Source: Pasteurellaceae bacterium 15-036681 (GTDB taxonomy: Bacteria > Pseudomonadota > Gammaproteobacteria > Enterobacterales > Pasteurellaceae). Taken from it: a stretch of 41,234 nt of DNA. The first letter of the stretch is position 1. Every line of letters begins with the position of its first letter. The notes beneath the pieces are model-generated. The model was not told the DNA's origin, did not search any database, and worked only from the letters and a program-made list of their open reading frames with translations. The position numbers and the translations under genes are program-made. The stretch is from NCBI GenBank assembly GCA_002002485.1, contig MQVI01000020.1:1-41234 (forward strand), written 5' to 3'. Positions 39,701 through 41,234 of the stretch are shown one piece after another.

Positions 39701-40367
39701 ATACCACATCGCCATGTTTAGTTTTGTTAGGATCAAATACAATCGGTTTTACAGGATCATCGCTTCCACCACCAGGGGTGTTGCCTGGGTTATGACCTGA
39801 ATTACCTCCAGAGTTGCTACCTGGATTACTGCCTGGGTTGACACCTGGATTATTGCCTGGATTATTGCCTGGATTTTGGCTATTCGTAGATGAACTACCA
39901 CTTGAACCACCGCTTGCTGCTAGACCAGCAACTAAACCAGCACCTAAAAGACCTGCTAACCACCAAGGATTAAATGCCCAAAATGCACCTACAGGTTCAC
40001 CACCTAAAGATTGGGTAGCAATCACATTTTCACTTAATAGACTAATCGCTTCTGCGGTCTCCCCAGATTGAGGAACATACGCATAAAGCTCTCCATTTTC
40101 ACTTTGCCCAACCAGCATATTAGCTGAATCTTGAGCATAATAATCTTTAATGATGATATCTTCTTTCATATCACCATCATTTAAAAATATCACTAAATCA
40201 TTGCCTTGTCTCTTAGCAATAATTTCTTGAGGTGCAAATCCTGTTGCGTCATCCACTAGCTGGTAATTTATTTGATTACCTGCTTGAATAACTAACACTT
40301 CGCCCTTTTTAACATTGTAACTCGCAACTTCTTGTGTTGCATTAATCACTTTAATCGTTGTCGACAT
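27777..40367 (-). CDS. Giant BapA/LapA-type secreted adhesin with Ig-like repeats and RTX C-terminus
   Basis: A 4196-residue protein. Residues 1-115 resemble the BapA prefix domain (VASYNVKKGEVLVIQAGNQ), with a hydrophobic segment WAFNPWWLAGLLGAGLVAGL at 130-149, then a nine-unit NPGX linker (165-200). From about 207 come two near-identical Ig-like units (207-308, 311-412). Then, through about residue 2900, at least nine modules starting ...DTSxxADxNPE...TGK alternate with modules starting (APEAPT...GDTV...DxAGNxS). Calcium-binding RTX-like repeats (MGKGDDLLVV, MGEGDDTLLV, TGAGDDTVRV, LSGGAGIDTL) fill about 3795-4065, and the C-terminus should hold a type I secretion signal. The expected function is cell-surface adhesion or biofilm formation. 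No secretion genes are in the window. Confidence 0.9.
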   Translation of the reverse strand: MSTTIKVINATQEVASYNVKKGEVLVIQAGNQINYQLVDDATGFAPQEIIAKRQGNDLVIFLNDGDMKEDIIIKDYYAQDSANMLVGQSENGELYAYVPQSGETAEAISLLSENVIATQSLGGEPVGAFWAFNPWWLAGLLGAGLVAGLAASGGSSGSSSTNSQNPGNNPGNNPGVNPGSNPGSNSGGNSGHNPGNTPGGGSDDPVKPIVFDPNKTKHGDVVFTLDPSHKKAEVTYTPTGAKDPVKATITQGADGTWTSDDPKVHVDPKTGTVTIKGTDIEDNTPVTVTGFDADGRASTPSTTTSGVVDPITFDKDESENGDVVFTVGPDHKTVEVTYTPTGTDKPVTATITKGDDGKWTSNDPKVEVDPNTGKVTIKGSNIEDNTPVTVVAYDDEGRPSKPETITSDYDHVTENNIDKDKTASIDLSGTADDNPETFTITGKSEPGAEITVKDDKGNVIGTATADKDGNYTVVATEKPTNDIKSGDKLTVEAKVPGKSASSDEVTVPAVTEHRGDTVKPTEAKPVPSTEDGDGSATFEVSEDTTKVTVTLTDEDGNEKTVEITRNDDGDDDPTNDTWTSNDPSVDVSGSKGNTVVIDENSVEDHSTVKVVPEDQAGNKGEESSVVVGSDEPKSNENTPNAPTLTANEDGSVTVGLPDNAKPGDTVKVTFTDEKGKENTVTATKQDDGSWKTDPAVDGVTVDGNTITLAPNTVEDGSKVTAFSEDKDQTGRSVTAQTDAKIDEDNVTNTPTDIKVVAVDTSSNADTNPEQFIVTGKVEGEPAGTVVTIKDAAGNIIGQGETDADGNFRIVATENPNHDIKEGEVLTVSAEGENKRPSDEVKDASTTVPPVAADKTGHPYDSVPPSEPTVTVGEDGDNDVTITPPKDLVEGDKVIVTVVPSDSTDGKPVTLEFEKQADGTLKPADTNPTSPKATVNPDGTISIPKDQVKDDTLVTAQTQDVAGQTSDSVSEKSGFDTVTEEPSIESIVAKDTSAQADKNPEEITITGKAPAGAVVIAKDPEGNEIGRTTAGDDGSYTIVAKEHADHDLVTGDQITVVAQKPGEGESKPVTKEVPEVTAHTDTVAPPQADILDPLANGDIPVKLPEDAKEGDTVVVTIKKPDGTTTDVTLTSDGKDGWTSDKPAVIPDVKAEDNNTATIPNDQAPNGTEISVVSKDVAGNSSEPVTENVNKLTEVTDTPEVTSIKAIDTSSPADDNPEKFEITVKVEPGSAVTIKDKDGNVIGTGVDDDGDGVVTVTATELDGSDIKSGDTLTVVAQAPNKLESEAADPATTKVPEVPAGAEGHPGDKTEPTAPTIGEPTIDKETGTGTVSVELPKDAEKGDTVTITVTDPKTGESKDTTVTADGNGGWTKEDGSPVDGGKVDVPVKEGDKVTAVTEDIAGNESKPAEKDIDTTTNTDINTEDNGDVTVDLDKLKPGEEIKIEVKDPTTGDVTGTVVVKVDEEGKPSIDTDPTKTTLPDATIDPETGVVTIPAKDVKDDQEVTVTRKDPETNEETTKTEVIDKPTDPTPLTDVKLQGIDDSNPADDNPEVVHVTGTTAPNAEVTVTDEKGNVIATGKADENGKIDFTFTEPAGTDLKGGEQLTVTAKAADKAPSAPVQEELAKPVAGNPDHHTGDNVAPEAPTVEVEKDGDVTVTITDPKPGDTTVVNIDDPNKPNNPDATVTVTIGEDGKPKVDDPNGTGAVATVDDEGNVVVTIPNDSVPDGSTVDATTTDNAGNPSNPATETVDKPTTTTATPTEVKVEAFDTSNPADNTPELLKVTGKSTEPDGTKVFVKDADGKVIGEGTVQNGEFTIDVNVDGLGITKDTPLQVTAQADDKLESQPAADVTVPAIPADAAHHTGDHQAPDAPVLEASPTDGSVKVHLPDNANPGDKVEVTFTNEDGEKETVTLTKQPNGGWTSDKPEIIADVQKEDSVAVIPENQVKDGEEVNAKSIDGIIGTEQNAADPVNAGSDAKTMTPVIEAITAGDTSAQADTNPEVVTITGKTDPNAEVTVYKDGKPIGTAVAGPDGTFKVEITEGNVDLLNEKDSITVDAKAPGKQPSDVATTEVPEVSSHTDKVNPEAPTIVPNSDVKGDGSLKLTLPKDNADSTNPPVEGDKVEVKFKLDPDFAKANPDVKLPTPDADGFVTVELVRDKDGNWVSSHPELIPTAKGDGSSVIIDENVVADQTPVTVKTVDVAGNESPVGKEQTVEKAPYDEVTQAVTKVEVAVVDNGAQASSDPDKATVTGTLLDKDGKPEVGATVTIKDKDGNVLATGTTNDKGEFNIPIEEQPKDAANPITKPDGNGTVPADYITADMPLTIVAKAADKAEGTSVAQTVPAVEPKEGATEADIKALHPNDTTAPEAPVISTANNDNATNSEQQDGSVTITFPSATTDKPDVAGDTAAAGDVVTIGFKDESGTPQTIAYKHEGGDVWIQIDPDTGAPLAADSPNYIAPVKAQDGSVSVTLPEDKVKDGEDVTATIKDIVGNTASSTAVKAPFDEKTDTPVLESIKAYTTDADADAEKLVISGTSTEADGTVITLLDAAGKPINGKDGNPITTTVKEGKFTFTLTTDPNVEGTQVTALPAKDDKLKVQAQAVDTKGEPTEAVSLPSNEIAVQDVAKAAKPELFAGKDDALAGNVENAGDVVIKPGAGNDSVEVTLKKDGVTYKVTFTKDTDGNWIPSSADVIETVTTKPENGDPVVVSQPRPATAEELQAIKDGVVGTADKITLKADLVDDNEPVTVVGKEAGLLDSDSDAGTPLAADPTPLTVELPKFTAGEDGSEMQGGAVIEPGSDNVKMEISFKAEDTANSPVTITLEKRPDGTWTYKVEAPALSGADKEKLLSNIEVDPNGKVTLKPDAILDEEHVTVKGFDAMGNESKDAGGDVLKDRADELPQSPTVTAAAKGEMFAQPGDNNTSFKVEYTKPDGSTGVIELEKKDGQWLPKGYTPTSNPDGSPAPMPELDYELNTGTGGVTFLASTKTGENTVTATGSLNNIDAVTKGEAIFDTTPNTADAPNVELSGTDVIVRPGDDNTTLTVKYNPEGSQDDVNDPKASIVLEFNKERGVWESKGDLPQGVKLDEKTGALTLPHTAVQDGGKVVAEGANDKAVVATSNDNVHSPVINDHSADKADAPVVTPNDDGSVTISKGGDNERFTVSFVKEEDDKGSSTDTANSSITAVKNPQGEWTLVDSNGLPVSASVATIDKDNGTVTLQATAVEGGTTVKAVGTDAYNNTAEHTGVANANAGASVPAPVAGVPVFTNTAVGEVHIDPKGNKYIEFIAPVKTDNGPDASYEYESTADRYKWTFSYDDSAKKWIPTGGRLDPEMVSTDSNGNLVITTKLDDNYDGVLISAIPSLMNNPDYKAAAKLTDIKYGTNPDGSDAKAMINPFELWTVDSATKPDTIVEPVFGHVTNDTGEFVPGAFTLKMPEGKDGDVFKFNFNLGLDPKGNNFRYISDIEATFTKVNGVWQHSFKSVSTGQEGATRFPDDSPADTFLVVTDQDGVYTIKGKEVEIPYGNSGTIVTPYLLSKVKTGEIINDPIYTRPGMDPHQLPDFNLIGQDGTAQPNPHYEGSDTPTETAGIDELADPLIVKKPLGDPDQGGMTVSLDPNDPNVAKADTLTVNYTNENNVARTLVAKKDPTSGKWAFEKAPADADISIAEDGTITFGHDALLDYSKVTATVSGADVVPASKTEEADKDPLPEYIKNHTSAVVVPEDVFVYENQSSSQGMNTLINYAKGWNGLPAHGEYLNPKDNGVTSIDNNGVDYTINLTKEEGTDNDKQFIIVEKSFGRSPTGGVNDHNVILNMGDGGDTLVIGNNLGYYAPASDSSTYNRNSYIDMGKGDDLLVVGGSNYDFDVSRNKDAFNGIGIVHSPDDSRKDADNDVGEELVNLKKIAWADKDGGIINHAVVRMGEGDDTLLVLGSSNNTATRLAIRDSFIDLGNGNNQLEVSDYTVHFNNLYQQRRGEIGDNTFITAGDNSNNYVKAHRIGGGSSIVLKDGKDYVEFNDVMDATINTGAGDDTVRVKDELQGSTILLGDGNDTFEFGGYYLGAKVLSGGAGIDTLKFYGNPDGSGYGITNGSMANVKGFEIIQMGAGKVLDITYDQLASDTSRTGPLKIQKLGQYTDKDFGAIDLGSNNWNSDAFNGKGKANFDAWGSKDGNSKWVKGAAVVEDDKTYDVYHYESASNTLNDVWIERGIEVI
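39765..39878 (-). repeat. 12-base repeat array encoding the NPGX linker of the adhesin
   Basis: Nine tetrapeptides (NPGN, NPGN, NPGV, NPGS, NPGS, NSGG, NSGH, NPGN, TPGG) are encoded by 12-base units of the type GGATTATTGCCT on the forward strand. Copy number can change without a frameshift, so linker length may vary among strains. Confidence 0.8.
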
Positions 40368-40396
40368 AATGATTCCTTATCTTTATTGATATTGGG

Positions 40397-40882
40397 TTAT
40401 TTACAATTGCGTGAAACTACACGACTGATAGTGTGTGTAGCTTTGCCTTTAAGTAAAGTTAATACATTTTTGGCATCTTGTTCTGCTATCTTTTCGAATA
40501 CAGGTTCACCTTGTTTGTTAGTACTGAGTTTCAAATAGAGGGTTTCACCTGTTTGGAATGGGTGTGAAATAGAGGATGAGTGAGTATTAAAGACATTTTG
40601 ATGGAAAGTTGCGGTAATATTAGCTGGTTGAGCACACACAACGGTTGAACTATAGCTACTCTTTAATAATGAACCTTGATATTGTCCATTGATATAAAGA
40701 TGTACTGGTTTGTGAATATCATCATGTTGATAAAACACAACCTGTGCTTGATTTTCTTTTAACTGCTCATGACTTAGAGGCTGTGCAGTCTTGTAATTTT
40801 GCCATTTTTCTAATGAGTTAGAGCCAGCGCTACAACCCACTAGTAATGACACGGCACTAAAAATACATATGAATTTTTTCAT
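40397..40882 (-). CDS. Lipoprotein adjacent to the giant adhesin
   Basis: A 161-residue lipoprotein. The signal peptide MKKFICIFSAVSLLVGC ends in lipobox LLVGC with C17 lipidated, followed by SAGSNSLEKWQNY. The mature region contains a strand-rich VVFYQHDDIHKPVHLYINGQYQGSLLKSSYSST segment, reminiscent of small peg-like surface lipoproteins, and cysteines C83 and C160 that may pair. It ends 29 bases before the adhesin start with no terminator between, and AAGGAA precedes the adhesin ATG, so the two are probably cotranscribed. It may anchor or protect the adhesin or its exporter; this is inference from position. Confidence 0.75.
   Translation of the reverse strand: MKKFICIFSAVSLLVGCSAGSNSLEKWQNYKTAQPLSHEQLKENQAQVVFYQHDDIHKPVHLYINGQYQGSLLKSSYSSTVVCAQPANITATFHQNVFNTHSSSISHPFQTGETLYLKLSTNKQGEPVFEKIAEQDAKNVLTLLKGKATHTISRVVSRNCK

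Positions 40883-41234
<352 letters not shown>

Noticed and set aside
27777-40367. Regular repeats that might be read as a CRISPR array
   Set aside because: The units are long diverged protein modules in one continuous frame, not short identical repeats with unique spacers.

Overview
The window looks like a chromosomal contig from a heme-competent member of the Pasteurellaceae, in the branch that uses the Actinobacillus pleuropneumoniae-type DNA uptake word. The evidence is AT-rich codon use, repeated ACAAGCGGT uptake-signal cores (for example near 4621, 5920, 7734, 12179 and 24688), an FrdABCD fumarate reductase operon, and hemB and hemG genes, which classical Haemophilus influenzae lacks. 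I cannot fix the genus. Both ends look like assembly breaks: the left edge cuts into the start of a probable transposase gene and the right edge is a 77-base A-tract with only three T's.

Layout. 1-950: transposase start, a truncated gene tail, and a ComEA-like DNA-binding protein with an unusual repeat stalk. 1090-4409: frdABCD (minus). 4698-7000: corA with a 270-nt leader, then hemB. 7045-8572: tatABC. 8824-13552: the ubiquinone operon ubiE-ubiJ-ubiB, with a two-gene type II restriction-modification pair fitted between ubiJ and ubiB. 13669-14678: hemG and mscL (plus). 14790-17055: a cystine/polar amino-acid ABC importer. 17229-19277: an accessory islet of four small membrane or envelope proteins, divergent from an XRE regulator. 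19310-19605: an intergenic stretch that reads as a type I toxin-antitoxin locus, with a 39-residue hydrophobic peptide, a strongly folded leader and a convergent antisense promoter. 19608-27616: housekeeping genes ychJ, yidC, sdhE, ispH, lspA, glnB, mog, ybaN-like, lpxH, a DUF1523 gene and a tatD-family gene, with several families of palindromic intergenic repeats between them. 27777-40882: a 4196-residue BapA/LapA-type secreted adhesin and an upstream lipoprotein.

Functional links. SdhE probably flavinylates FrdA, since no succinate dehydrogenase is seen here. TatABC, YidC and LspA serve envelope export and lipoprotein maturation. UbiE/J/B, HemB/HemG and Frd together outline a respiratory capacity that is flexible between aerobic and anaerobic growth. 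The ComEA-like protein and the uptake words point to natural competence, a plausible route of entry for the restriction-modification pair and the small islet.

The strongest candidate for an undescribed system is the 39-codon peptide with its antisense RNA at 19310-19605. Next come the restriction-modification insertion inside the ubi operon, the XRE/DUF805 islet, and the giant adhesin with its lipoprotein partner.
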